Below, in pieces: positions 1 to 8,760 of a stretch of 29,053 nucleotides of DNA. Numbering within the stretch: position 1 is the stretch's first letter; every line of letters starts with the position of its first letter. The position numbers and the translations under genes are program-made. The stretch is from Deltaproteobacteria bacterium (GTDB lineage: Bacteria; Myxococcota; UBA796; SXON01), in the NCBI GenBank assembly GCA_947483545.1, contig CANKNP010000016.1, forward strand, positions 1 to 29,053, written 5' to 3'. The notes under the pieces were generated by a model that saw only the letters and a list, made by a program, of their open reading frames with translations, ran no database searches and was not told the DNA's origin.

Positions 1-137
1 AAGTCCTTCCGGGGACTTATGGCGGTGCTGTGTGCCGAGCGCCCGGGCTGGCCTCAGCGTCTTCGGCATCCAGCCTCCCGTGGACCGGGGGGGCCCGCCG
101 CAGCGGATGCCCAACCGCACCCCGGCTCGCGGGGGGC

Positions 138-158
138 GTGGGGGGCGAAGCCCCCCAC
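138..158 (-). terminator. GC-rich hairpin downstream of the double-PilT gene
   Basis: A perfect 9-bp inverted repeat (GTGGGGGGC, loop GAA, GCCCCCCAC) lies about 55 bases past the stop codon of the minus-strand PilT gene. It has no clean U-tract, so it is either a factor-assisted terminator or an mRNA-end hairpin. The rest of 1-212 shows no convincing coding sequence. Confidence 0.4.
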
Positions 159-212
159 AAAGCAGAGCGGGTGCGGAATCCAGCATTGGCCAAAAAACAC
201 CTGCCAAAATCT

Positions 213-2405
213 CTAGAGTGGCGGCGGAAGGATCTTCGGGTTGATCACGTAGCGGAGCGCTTCGTCGTAGGCGACACGGCCCGCCAGCACGGCCTCCTTG
301 AGCGCTGTGTCCATCGTCATCATCCCGTCGCGGCGCGAGGTCTCCATGATCGTCGCCATCTGGTGCAGCTTGTTGTCCCGGATCAGCGCGCGCACCGCCG
401 GGGTGCCGACCAGCAGCTCAAACACCCCGACACGGCCCCCCCCCAGCTTTCGCTGCAGGAGTCGTTGGGACACCACACCCAGCAACGACGACGACAGCTG
501 CGCCAGTGCCTGTCCCTGCTGCGCGGCGGGAAAGACATCGATGATCCGGTCCATCGCCTGGCCCGCGTCGTTTGCATGCAAGGTGGCCAACACAAGGTGG
601 CCCGTCTCGGCGGCTGTCAGGGCCGCGGAGATCGTCTCCGCGTCGCGCATCTCGCCCACCAGGATGACGTCGGGATCCTGCCGCAGCACATATTTGAGCG
701 CCGCCGCAAAGCTGCGTGTGTCCGCCGAGACCTCCCGTTGGTCCACCGTGGAGAGCACACTGCGATGGGAATACTCGATGGGGTCTTCCACCGTCAGGAT
801 GCGGCAAGCGCGCGTCGTGTTGATGCGGTGCACGAGGCACGCCAGCGTCGTTGACTTGCCGGCGCCGGTCGGCCCAACCACCATCAACAAGCCCTGGTGG
901 CGCTCCCCCAAGTGGATGAGCGCATCGGGCAGGCCAAGCTCCTCTGCGGTCGGGATCTCTGAGGCGATGGCCCGGAGCGCGGCGGCCATGCGGCCTTTTT
1001 GGAAATAGGCGTTGACGCGGAAGCGTCGGTCGGCGTCGATGGCCAGGGCAAAGTCCACCTCCCGCTCCAGCTCGTAGATCGCCCGTTGCCGCGTCGTCAT
1101 CACCGAGTTGAGCAACATCCGCATGTCGCCTTCCGAGAGCACCTCTTCGGCGAGCGGCGTGAGGTTTCCGGAGACGCGGATGAGGGGCCGCCGCCCGCTG
1201 GTCAGGTGCAGGTCGCTCGCGCCGCGCTCATCGGCCTCGCGGAGCATGGCGCGCAGATCGAGGCCGGAGCTCTGCCGGTCGGCCCCTCGAAAGCTCGACA
1301 CACCGGTGGTCATGCCCCTCGCGTTCAGCGCGAATTCATCGGGGTTGTTGGCGTAGTGCATGCCGATCTCGTAGGTGATCTGGCCGCCCCGATAAAGCCG
1401 CAGCAGCGCGTCATTGAACGAAACCATCCCCTCGCCGTTCGAGGCGCGCAGGTGGTCACCCAGTTCATCGACCCGCTGATCCCGCAGCAGGCGCGCGACG
1501 GCGGGCGTGTTTGTGAGCACCTCGACGGCGCAGACGCGGCCGGCGGTCGCCTCGTGCGTCGCGGGGAGGAGCCGCTGGCTCACGATGCCGACCAACGAGA
1601 GCGACAGGTCCATCGCGGCCTGCCCACGCAGATGTTCCGGGAAGTACGAAAGGATTCGCTGGAGGGTCTGCGTCGCGTCGATGGTGTGCAGGCTCGCGAA
1701 CACCAGGTGCCCCGTCAAAGCGGCGGAGAGCGCGACCGACATCGTGTCCACATCGCGCATCTCGCCGATCAGCAGCACGTCGGGGCTCTGGCGCACCGCG
1801 TGCCGAAGGCCCTCGCGAAAGCTCACCGAGTCGTTGCCGATCTCCCGCTGCGTGACCCGGGAGCGGACGTCCTGGTGGACGAACTCGATGGGGTCCTCCA
1901 GCGTGAGGATGTGGGCGCTGCGGGTCTTGTTGATGTGGTGGATCAACGCCGCGAGGGTGGTGGACTTGCCGGAACCTGTCGCACCGGTGACGAGCACAAG
2001 CCCCCGAGGCGCGTCCGCAAAACGACGGACATCCTCGGGGAGCCCGAGATCTTCGAGGTCGAGGGAGCCCGGCGGTACGGCGCGCGCGACGCAGGCGAGC
2101 TGCCCCTGTTGCCGTAGGAGCGCGAGGCGAAAACGACGCGGCGCACCGGCAGATGCGGCGGTTTGCGGCGTCGAGTAGCCCACGTCTAGATCCCCCGCGC
2201 TGTCGAAGCGGGCCCGCTGCTCCGCGGTGAGGACGAGCTCCAGGAGCTGTTCGAGGTCGCGGCGTGTGAGCGGCTGGGCCCGGAGTGCTGAGACCGACCC
2301 GTTGACGCGGGCTGCGGGGACCTTGCCTTCAGCGAGGAAGAGGTCCGAGGCGCCGGAGGTCTCCATTGCGGCGAGCAGGGGGAGGATCTGGGACATGCGG
2401 GGCAA
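213..2405 (-). CDS. pilT: Tandem-duplicated PilT/PilU-type twitching motility ATPase (two ATPases in one chain)
   Basis: This is a cytoplasmic AAA-type ATPase of the type IV pilus retraction family, which powers pilus disassembly at the base of the machine. The 730-aa chain is twice the usual PilT length (about 345-370 aa) and contains two full copies. Copy 1 has Walker A GATGSGKSTT at about 141-150, Walker B LLIGEMRD at 211-218 and an AIRNLIRE-like helix PAVARLLRDQ at 301-310. Copy 2 has an N-terminal domain beginning ASDLHLTSG near 396, Walker A GPTGAGKSTT at 511-520, Walker B ILVGEMRD at 581-588 and PAVRALIRDN at 669-678. The linker around 360-382 is Ser/Gly-rich. The longest frame opens with TTG at 2405; an ATG at 2396 (727 aa, MSQILPLL) is equally plausible. 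Neither start has a strong Shine-Dalgarno. Both nucleotide sites look intact. PilU-like accessory function is possible. Confidence 0.93.
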   Translation of the reverse strand: MPRMSQILPLLAAMETSGASDLFLAEGKVPAARVNGSVSALRAQPLTRRDLEQLLELVLTAEQRARFDSAGDLDVGYSTPQTAASAGAPRRFRLALLRQQGQLACVARAVPPGSLDLEDLGLPEDVRRFADAPRGLVLVTGATGSGKSTTLAALIHHINKTRSAHILTLEDPIEFVHQDVRSRVTQREIGNDSVSFREGLRHAVRQSPDVLLIGEMRDVDTMSVALSAALTGHLVFASLHTIDATQTLQRILSYFPEHLRGQAAMDLSLSLVGIVSQRLLPATHEATAGRVCAVEVLTNTPAVARLLRDQRVDELGDHLRASNGEGMVSFNDALLRLYRGGQITYEIGMHYANNPDEFALNARGMTTGVSSFRGADRQSSGLDLRAMLREADERGASDLHLTSGRRPLIRVSGNLTPLAEEVLSEGDMRMLLNSVMTTRQRAIYELEREVDFALAIDADRRFRVNAYFQKGRMAAALRAIASEIPTAEELGLPDALIHLGERHQGLLMVVGPTGAGKSTTLACLVHRINTTRACRILTVEDPIEYSHRSVLSTVDQREVSADTRSFAAALKYVLRQDPDVILVGEMRDAETISAALTAAETGHLVLATLHANDAGQAMDRIIDVFPAAQQGQALAQLSSSLLGVVSQRLLQRKLGGGRVGVFELLVGTPAVRALIRDNKLHQMATIMETSRRDGMMTMDTALKEAVLAGRVAYDEALRYVINPKILPPPL

Positions 2406-2430
2406 GGTAGCGCGGGCGGCATTCTCCGGA

Positions 2431-2502
2431 GTGACGGATCGGGAGGGCCTCCCTTTCGTTCGGTCGGTGACGGATCGGGAGGGCCTCCCTTTCGCTCACT
2501 CG
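2431..2502. repeat. Two-copy 36-bp tandem repeat with palindromic core
   Basis: Two adjacent 36-bp units (2431-2466 and 2467-2502) both begin GTGACGGATCGGGAGGGCCT and continue CCCTTTCG before diverging. Each carries GGAGGGCCTCC, a near-palindrome. The repeat sits in the 2406-2706 gap between the divergent pilT and mmsA genes. The rest of that gap is GC-rich, apart from a short A-rich patch near 2589-2602 that could belong to an mmsA promoter, and I see no gene in it. Function is unknown: a REP-like element or an operator array are both possible. Confidence 0.7.
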
Positions 2503-2706
2503 GTGTGCTTCTCGCCGGTCCCGCCCGCCCGAGGCCCCGCGGCGTCCCCCGGCCCGGGCCGGCGGCGCGATGATGGCCTTGAGCCGCCCAAAAAGAATCA
2601 AGTTCCTGCCGATTTTCGACTTCCGCTGCGCCCCCTCGCCCGGGATGTTCCGGGGGTCCGGTACGCCTGCGCCGGGACAGGTTAGCTCCCCCTGCCCGGA
2701 GCCTGC

Positions 2707-4200
2707 ATGACCCAGATCCCCCCCTTTCCCGCCCGAGACTACGCCTTCACCCCTTACGTCGCCGCTCAGAACTGGATCGGCGGGCATTGGGTGGATGCGC
2801 AGAGCGGCGCCTCGCTCGCCGTCGAGAACCCCCGCCACGCTCGGGAGATGTCGCGGGTCGCGATGTCTGGCGCGGCAGACGTGGACGCTGCCGTGAAGGC
2901 CGCTGCGCTGGCGTTCAAGACCTGGAAGAACGTGCCGATCAAGGAGCGGGCGGATGTGTTCTACCGGCTCAAGCAGCTCATGGAGCGGGACCTGGACGAG
3001 CTCGCCTGGCTCGCCTCGCACGAGAACGGCAAGACCTTCGCGGAGGCGAAGGCCAGCGTGATGAAGGGCATTGAATGCGTCGAGTTCGGCGCGTCCTTGC
3101 CCAACATCGCGGCGGGCGAGCAGCTCGACGTGAGCCGGGGCGTAAACTGCCGCATCGAGCACGAGCCCTTGGGCGTCGTCGCGGGGGTCACGCCGTTCAA
3201 CTTCCCGATCATGGTGCCTTTGTGGATGCTGCCCCAGGCCATCGTCGGCGGGAACACCTTCGTGCTCAAGCCCTCCGAGCAGGTGCCGCTGGGCGCGGTC
3301 AAGCTCGCGATGCTGCTCAAGGAGGCGGGCCTGCCAGACGGCGTGTTCAACCTCGTGAACGGCGGTGTGGACGCCGTGAACGCGCTCGCAGACCACCCGG
3401 ACATCAAGGCCATCGCGTTTGTCGGATCGACGAAAGTCGCGAAGCTGCTCTACGCGCGCGGCGCGCAGACGGGCAAGTCGATGTTGTGCCTGGGCGGGGC
3501 GAAGAACCACCTCATCGTCGTGCCGGACGCGGATGTGGCGTTGACGGCTGCGAATGTCGTCGCGTCGTACACCGGCTGTGCGGGTCAACGCTGCATGGCG
3601 GCTTCCGTGCTGCTCGCGGTTGGGGATGTCTCCCACGTGATCGACGCGATCGTCGAGCAGTCGAAGAAGCTCCAACTTGGCAGCGAGATCGGCTCGATCA
3701 TCAATGCAACGTCGGTCGAACGCATCAACGGCTACATCGACGACGCCGAGAAGCGTGGCGCGAAGGTGGTTGTAGACGGGCGTGGCCAGGTCGGCGATGC
3801 GCAGGGCTATTGGGTCGGCCCGACCGTCATCGACGGCGTGGCGACAGACATGCCGGCGGCGACGCAGGAGATCTTCGGCCCCGTGCTCTCGATTGTGCAC
3901 GTCGCGACGCTGGACCAGGCCCTCGCCATCGAGAACGCCAACGCCTATGGCAACGCCGCCTGCATCTACACGACGTCGGGCGCGGTCGCCCGCTACGTGA
4001 CTGAGCGCGTCGAAGCTGGCATGGTCGGCGTGAACGTCGGCGTGCCGGTCCCCCGCGAGCCGTTCGGCTTCGGCGGTTGGAACGACAGCAAGTTTGGCAG
4101 CGGCAACATCACCGGCATGGACGGCTACCGCTTCTGGACCCGCCCGCGCAAGGTCACCACCAAGTGGCAATTGCAGCCTGACACCAACTGGATGTCCTGA
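2707..4200 (+). CDS. mmsA: CoA-acylating methylmalonate-semialdehyde dehydrogenase
   Basis: This enzyme oxidises methylmalonate semialdehyde to propionyl-CoA, or malonate semialdehyde to acetyl-CoA, with NAD+ and CoA and loss of CO2. It is a cytoplasmic step of valine, beta-alanine and inositol catabolism. The 497-aa length fits the family. Visible landmarks are the cofactor-fold motif TPFNFPIMVP at about 162-171, GGAKNH at 263-268 (where ordinary aldehyde dehydrogenases carry the general-base Glu, whose absence is typical of the CoA-dependent class), the catalytic Cys296 in GCAGQRCMA, and EIFGPVL near 388. The gene starts at ATG 2707 and is followed after 10 bases by a class III aminotransferase on the same strand. 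The two probably form an operon in which the transaminase makes the semialdehyde and this enzyme consumes it. Confidence 0.95.
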   Translation: MTQIPPFPARDYAFTPYVAAQNWIGGHWVDAQSGASLAVENPRHAREMSRVAMSGAADVDAAVKAAALAFKTWKNVPIKERADVFYRLKQLMERDLDELAWLASHENGKTFAEAKASVMKGIECVEFGASLPNIAAGEQLDVSRGVNCRIEHEPLGVVAGVTPFNFPIMVPLWMLPQAIVGGNTFVLKPSEQVPLGAVKLAMLLKEAGLPDGVFNLVNGGVDAVNALADHPDIKAIAFVGSTKVAKLLYARGAQTGKSMLCLGGAKNHLIVVPDADVALTAANVVASYTGCAGQRCMAASVLLAVGDVSHVIDAIVEQSKKLQLGSEIGSIINATSVERINGYIDDAEKRGAKVVVDGRGQVGDAQGYWVGPTVIDGVATDMPAATQEIFGPVLSIVHVATLDQALAIENANAYGNAACIYTTSGAVARYVTERVEAGMVGVNVGVPVPREPFGFGGWNDSKFGSGNITGMDGYRFWTRPRKVTTKWQLQPDTNWMS

Positions 4201-4210
4201 GGGTTCCGCC

Positions 4211-5536
4211 ATGACCATGACGTCGCAAGAGATGATCGCCCTGTGCAAGAAGCACACGCTCTACACCTGGGCCGCACAGGACGCTGTGGACCCGCTCGCG
4301 ATCCAAAGCGCGGAGGGCGTGTACCTCTACACTGTCGATGGCCAGCGGATCCTGGACTTCAACTCGCAGTTGATGAGCGTGCTCATCGGCCACGGTCACA
4401 AAACCGTGATCGAGGCCATGAAGAAGCAGATGGAGACGCTGATCTATTGCTACCCGCAAACGGCCACCGAGCCGCGCGCGATCCTCGGAAAAATGCTCTC
4501 CGAGCTGGTCCCCGGGGATATTGACAGCTTCTTTTTCACCACCGGCGGGGCCGAGGCCAACGAGAACGCCATCAAGATCGCGCGGCAATACACCGGCCGC
4601 TTCAAGATCCTCTCCCGCTACCGCAGCTACCATGGCGCCACCAACGCGACGATGCAGCTCACCGGCGATCCCCGCCGCTGGGCGAGCGAGCCCGGCGCGC
4701 CCGGCTTCATCCGCGTCATGGACCCCGTGCCGCTCGACTTCTCGTTTGGCACCACCGACGAGGAGCGCACGCGCAATCACCTCATCTACCTGGAGGAGAT
4801 GATCCAGTACGAGGGACCGAACCAAATCGCGGCGTTCTTCATCGAGCCGGTCACGGGCACCAACGGCGTATTGATCCCGCCCGCCGGCTGGCTCCAAGGC
4901 GTGCGTGCGCTCACCAAGAAGTACGGCATCCTGCTCGTTTGCGACGAGGTGATGGCGGGCTTCGGGCGCACTGGAAAATGGTTCTCCTTCGAGCATGGCG
5001 ACATCGTGCCCGACATCGTCACGATGGCGAAGGGGCTGACCAGCTCCTACGTGCCGCTCGGCGCCATGGGCGTGAGCGCCCCCATCGCCGAATACATGCG
5101 CAGCCACGTGTTCTCCGGGGGCTTGACCTACAACTCCCACCCGCTCGCGATGGCCTGCGCTGTCGCCGTCTTGCAGGTGATGAAGGATGAACGCCTCGTC
5201 GAGAACGCCGCCCGTTTGGAGTCGGTCATGCGCTCCGAGATGGACCGGCTCCAGGCCAAGCATCCGTCGGTCAAGGAGGGCCGCGCCATCGGCCTCTTCG
5301 GCATGTTTGACATACGCCGGAACAGCCGCGGAGACTTGATCGCGCCCTACAACGGCGCCCACCCCGCGATGGGCAAGCTCGGCAAGTTCTTCCGCGAGGA
5401 GGGCCTGTTCACCTTCATGCGTTGGTCCAGCTTCTCCGCGATCCCGCCGCTCTCGATCACCGAGGCCCAACTCAAGGAGGGTTTTGAGATCGTGGACCGG
5501 GGGTTGGAGATTACGGATGCGGTGTTCGAGGGGTGA
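4211..5536 (+). CDS. Class III PLP-dependent omega-aminotransferase
   Basis: This is a fold-type I PLP enzyme that moves an amino group from an omega-amino acid or amine to a keto acid. The length from ATG 4211 is 441 aa. The frame is open further upstream into mmsA, but the ATG 10 bases after the mmsA stop gives a normal N-terminus. Landmarks are the substrate/PLP region TTGGAEANENAIK at about 110-122, RSYHGAT at 138-144, the PLP-nitrogen Asp245 in CDEVMAGFGRTG, and the Schiff-base Lys274 in MAKGLTSSYVPLGA. The pairing with mmsA suggests beta-alanine:pyruvate/2-oxoglutarate transaminase or 3-aminoisobutyrate transaminase activity. Sequence alone does not separate these from taurine or GABA transaminases. 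The gene ends 3 bases before a convergent gene. Confidence 0.92.
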   Translation: MTMTSQEMIALCKKHTLYTWAAQDAVDPLAIQSAEGVYLYTVDGQRILDFNSQLMSVLIGHGHKTVIEAMKKQMETLIYCYPQTATEPRAILGKMLSELVPGDIDSFFFTTGGAEANENAIKIARQYTGRFKILSRYRSYHGATNATMQLTGDPRRWASEPGAPGFIRVMDPVPLDFSFGTTDEERTRNHLIYLEEMIQYEGPNQIAAFFIEPVTGTNGVLIPPAGWLQGVRALTKKYGILLVCDEVMAGFGRTGKWFSFEHGDIVPDIVTMAKGLTSSYVPLGAMGVSAPIAEYMRSHVFSGGLTYNSHPLAMACAVAVLQVMKDERLVENAARLESVMRSEMDRLQAKHPSVKEGRAIGLFGMFDIRRNSRGDLIAPYNGAHPAMGKLGKFFREEGLFTFMRWSSFSAIPPLSITEAQLKEGFEIVDRGLEITDAVFEG

Positions 5537-5539
5537 CCC

Positions 5540-6817
5540 CTACAACCGCGGCTCCATGTCCACATCCCGCAGCATCCGCCGCCGCTCGTGGATCTGACTC
5601 GTGTCGTGGTCCACGAACAGCGACTTGATCATGTCGGTCGCCACCTCGAACTGTTTGCGAATTCCGACCATCTTCATCAGGTAGACCAGCGCCCACATGT
5701 GCCAGGCCAGCACCCCCGACACCGGGATTCCCATGAGGCTCGCGACCGTTGAGTGTTTGCCGAGCCCGACGAAATACCCCAAATCCCGGTAGCGCAACGT
5801 CATCGGCTTGCCACCCGAAAGCTCTGCCAGCAGGTTGTGGACCGCGACCCGGCCCATCTGCATCGCACCCTGCGCCACGGCGGGCACCGGCGTGCCCGTC
5901 TCGTCCGCGCAGTCGGCAGCGTCCCCGATGGCCCACACGCCGTCGGCCACCTTGCAGCCCGTGTCCGACTTTAGTTTTCCTGCGCGGCCGGTCGGCCAGG
6001 GCCAGGGGGTGTCGAGCGGCTGGCCCCGAATCCCCGTGGTCCAGACCAGCGTGTGTGCAGGAACGACGGTGCCGTCATCCAGCGAGATGCAGGCCTGATC
6101 GACCTTGGTCACCTTTCGGTTCAGCACCACCGTCACGCCCACACCGCGCAGGTGCGCCAACGCCGCTTCGGAATGTTCCGGCTTCAACCCGCCGAGCAGT
6201 CGCTCGCCTGCCTCCACGAGGTGGACGCTGACGAGGTTCTGCGGCACGCCCGGGTACAACGACTTCATCGTGGAGTGGAACATGTGCATGAGCTCGCTAC
6301 ACACTTCCACCCCGGTGATCCCTCCCCCGGCGATCACAAACGTGAGCAGCCGGCGCCTTGTATTGGGGTCCGTCGCCTGGTCGGCCAATTCCCACATCTC
6401 GACGACCTGGGCGCGGAGCCGAATCGCATCCATGAGGGTCTTGAACGCGAACGCGTTCTCCTGGGCGCCGGGGATGCCAAAAAAGTTGGTCGTGGACCCG
6501 GCGGCGATGATCAGGCGGTCGTAAGGAACCGTCAGATCGTTGTGCAAGTACAGGATCTTCTTGTCGATGTCTACCGTGCGCACCTTGTTCCGAATGAACC
6601 GGATCCCGTATTGCTGACACACCCGCCGGAGCGGGTAGACGATGTGGCGGGTCTCGATGGCACCGGTGGCGACGGAGGGCAACAACGGGTTGAACTGGAA
6701 AAAGTTCTCCTTGTCGATGAGGGTGACGGTCACCTTGCCGCGGCGGATGGCCGACTTGAGCGACTTGCAGGCTTCGAGGCCGCCAAAGCCCCCGCCGATG
6801 ATGACAACATGGGTCAT
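5540..6817 (-). CDS. NDH-2-like NAD(P)/FAD-dependent pyridine nucleotide-disulphide oxidoreductase
   Basis: This is a two-dinucleotide-fold flavoprotein of 425 aa that resembles type II NADH:quinone dehydrogenase. That family passes electrons from NADH to membrane quinone without pumping protons. It shows an FAD-binding GGGFGG at 8-13, a second nucleotide-binding motif AGGGITGVE at about 163-171, and the late FAD motif WAIGDAA. The C-terminal part is hydrophobic and aromatic (GYFVGLGKHSTVASLMG and a Trp/Met-rich helix), as expected for peripheral membrane attachment. Its ATG overlaps the stop of the upstream FAD oxidoreductase as ATGA, so the two are translationally coupled. Sulfide:quinone reductase was considered, but the usual cysteine pattern is not evident. 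Confidence 0.85.
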   Translation of the reverse strand: MTHVVIIGGGFGGLEACKSLKSAIRRGKVTVTLIDKENFFQFNPLLPSVATGAIETRHIVYPLRRVCQQYGIRFIRNKVRTVDIDKKILYLHNDLTVPYDRLIIAAGSTTNFFGIPGAQENAFAFKTLMDAIRLRAQVVEMWELADQATDPNTRRRLLTFVIAGGGITGVEVCSELMHMFHSTMKSLYPGVPQNLVSVHLVEAGERLLGGLKPEHSEAALAHLRGVGVTVVLNRKVTKVDQACISLDDGTVVPAHTLVWTTGIRGQPLDTPWPWPTGRAGKLKSDTGCKVADGVWAIGDAADCADETGTPVPAVAQGAMQMGRVAVHNLLAELSGGKPMTLRYRDLGYFVGLGKHSTVASLMGIPVSGVLAWHMWALVYLMKMVGIRKQFEVATDMIKSLFVDHDTSQIHERRRMLRDVDMEPRL

Positions 6818-8070
6818 AGGACCATGGCCTCGTGGTGGAACTCTCGTCCGATTTGGAACGCGCCGAGCGGAATATCGCGCTCCAGCACGGAGACGGAAGG
6901 GGGGCGCCCGTGGCGGGCCAACGCCTCGACAAGGAGCGCTGAGAACGGGCCGAACATCGCGCCGTGGCCGGAATATCCGGCGGCGCGGATCACGTTCGAG
7001 AGCGCGGGATCACGGTCGATAAACGGGTTGTGGTCGGGGGTGGTGCCGTAGTAGCCGCAGGTGGTCGCGGAGATGCCCGCGAATTCTCCAATCCCCGGGA
7101 TCGCCTCGGCGAGGGTCGCCCAGGTCTGGAAGCCGAGAGTGTCGGTGCCGGACTTGTGGAAGAACGCAGGCTCGATCCTGTCTTGATCGTCATAGCTGAA
7201 CCCCGGCTCAGCGGGCGTGTCGTGGGCCCAACCGCAGAGCAGGCTATTGGCGTTCTCCGGGCGGCAGTAGGCGCCGCTCGGGGAGATGACCAGGGGCATC
7301 GCGGAGAAAGTACGCTCGCCCTCCTCGCCACCGAACACCGAACCGTCCCGCTGCACAAACCAGAGGTAGCGTTTGAGAGGCGAAATGGGCAGTTTGGTAA
7401 ACCCCAAGCGGCCCTGCAGCGCGGCGTCAAAGGCGTTGGTGCAGTCGATCACCAGGTCGGCTTCGACCCGACCGTTCGGCGTGACCAAGGCGGTCACCCG
7501 ATCGCCGGCGTGATCGGCGCCGATCACCGGGGTCCCGACCTGTACAGTGGCCCCAAGCCTTTGCGCCGCTGCGATCGCCTCGTTGTAGACGGTTTGAGGG
7601 TGCAAGAAACCGTCCGTCGGACAGAACGTGCCGCCGAGCACGGCCAGGGGTTCGATCCAGGGGAACCGCGCGACGAGATCCTGCGACTCCAGCGCGTTCA
7701 CCTCGGTGAGGCCGAACGCACGCTGCATCTCCACCCGCGCACAGGCCGCCTGCCACGCCTCCTGGTGTGCGTGCAGGAACAGGTAGCCATTCTGCACGAT
7801 GGGCACCTCGGTGCCCCCGACCAGCTCGGGGAACCGCCGGTAGAAGTCCACGGAGTACCGCATCCCCACGACCGTCTCCGGGGTCGAGAACTGTTGGCGA
7901 ATCCCCGCCGCAGTTCTCGAGGACGAGCCCGCGCCGACATGCGCGCCCTCCAGCACGGTGACCTGCCAGCCGGCAGCCTGCAGGCGACAGGCGACAAGCC
8001 CGCCGGTGATTCCTGCGCCGATGACGACCGCGTGGGGGCGGGAACCGGCGAAGGCGGGCGGGGACGGCAT
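6814..8070 (-). CDS. FAD-dependent amino-acid oxidase/dehydrogenase (DadA / sarcosine oxidase beta-like)
   Basis: This flavoprotein belongs to the D-amino-acid oxidase fold, whose members oxidise secondary or D-amines (glycine, sarcosine, D-amino acids, proline). Length is 418 aa from ATG 8070. The frame stays open upstream, but the Rossmann motif VVIGAGITGG at about 15-24 sits correctly only with this start. Acidic Glu41 ends the second beta strand (VTVLEGA), followed by GAGSSSRTAAGIRQQF, the family's FAD-contact stretch. The C-terminus has the expected GYYGTTPDHNPFID and AAGYSGHGAMFGP flavin-binding segments. It overlaps the NDH-2-like gene by 4 bases, so electrons removed from the substrate may feed the respiratory chain through its partner. 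The substrate cannot be named from sequence. Confidence 0.87.
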   Translation of the reverse strand: MPSPPAFAGSRPHAVVIGAGITGGLVACRLQAAGWQVTVLEGAHVGAGSSSRTAAGIRQQFSTPETVVGMRYSVDFYRRFPELVGGTEVPIVQNGYLFLHAHQEAWQAACARVEMQRAFGLTEVNALESQDLVARFPWIEPLAVLGGTFCPTDGFLHPQTVYNEAIAAAQRLGATVQVGTPVIGADHAGDRVTALVTPNGRVEADLVIDCTNAFDAALQGRLGFTKLPISPLKRYLWFVQRDGSVFGGEEGERTFSAMPLVISPSGAYCRPENANSLLCGWAHDTPAEPGFSYDDQDRIEPAFFHKSGTDTLGFQTWATLAEAIPGIGEFAGISATTCGYYGTTPDHNPFIDRDPALSNVIRAAGYSGHGAMFGPFSALLVEALARHGRPPSVSVLERDIPLGAFQIGREFHHEAMVL

Positions 8071-8161
8071 CGCGCGCGGGTAACCCGGAGGGCGAGGGGT
8101 CCGCCGCATGCTGTGCCGGGGCCTTCCAGCGGATATGCACACCAAACCCATGGAGGAAGCC

Positions 8162-8512
8162 ATGTCTGTTCTGCAACGCATCCAAAATGACACAGCCGCC
8201 ACTGAGGCCTACCGCGCGCGGATGGAGTGGCTGCGCATCGAGCGCGGAGAGGCGGAGGCCCGAGAAGCGGCTGAGGTGGGCATGGCGAACGCCCTGGCGG
8301 AGTTGGAGAAGGAGCGAGCTGAGAAAGCAAAGGAGCGAGCCCAGAAGGAGACGGCGTTGGCCGAGAAGGAGGCGGCGTTGGCCGAAAAGGAGACGGCGTT
8401 GGCAGAGAAGGAGAGCGAGCGCGCCCAGAAGGAGACCGAGCGCGCCGAGAAGGCGGCGGCGCTTCGAGAGATCGATCGGCTCCGAGCCCGTCTACGCGAA
8501 CGGGGCGAGTAG
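8162..8512 (+). CDS. Small heptad-repeat coiled-coil protein
   Basis: This is a hypothetical 116-aa, highly charged protein. ATG 8162 is preceded by GGAGGA at 8152-8157, a good Shine-Dalgarno that favours it over the ATG at 8108. From about residue 61 to 102 the chain is six 7-residue units of the KETALAE/KESERAQ type, an almost pure alpha-helical coiled coil ending in LREIDRLRARLRERG. Such tails occur at the C-terminus of Rpn/PD-(D/E)XK transposon-associated nucleases and Uma2-like proteins, so this could be the surviving tail of a larger gene. No nuclease domain is visible here. No specific function can be assigned. Confidence 0.6.
   Translation: MSVLQRIQNDTAATEAYRARMEWLRIERGEAEAREAAEVGMANALAELEKERAEKAKERAQKETALAEKEAALAEKETALAEKESERAQKETERAEKAAALREIDRLRARLRERGE
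8342..8467 (+). repeat. Six-unit 21-bp coding minisatellite
   Basis: Six consecutive 21-bp units (starting 8342, 8363, 8384, 8405, 8426, 8447) of the form GAGAAGGAGACGGCGTTGGC with variation encode the heptads of the coiled-coil protein. Because the unit equals one heptad, copy-number change would keep the reading frame. Confidence 0.8.
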
Positions 8513-8760
8513 CGGGGGCGGGCCGCGGCACACTGCTGTGCATCGGATGGCGAAAACGGCGTGCCGATGGTTCCGTTCATGGAATTTTCTGAGGCCCTCC
8601 GTTCCTCTCATGAGAGTTTTGGCGGCCCTCCGTTGCTCCCACCGCCGCCCGGATTTTCAGCGGCGCTTCACGGCCCGGTTGAGCGGCGCGGCCCCGGGTC
8701 CCCAGCCGCCCCGCCTCTCCCCGATCCCGCTCTCCCCCGCCTCCGCGCTAAGCTCCCGCG

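Noticed and set aside
999..2117. Long plus-strand open frame opposite the PilT gene
   Set aside because: Composition is Arg/His/Val-rich shadow sequence, and the minus strand has two full ATPase domains there.
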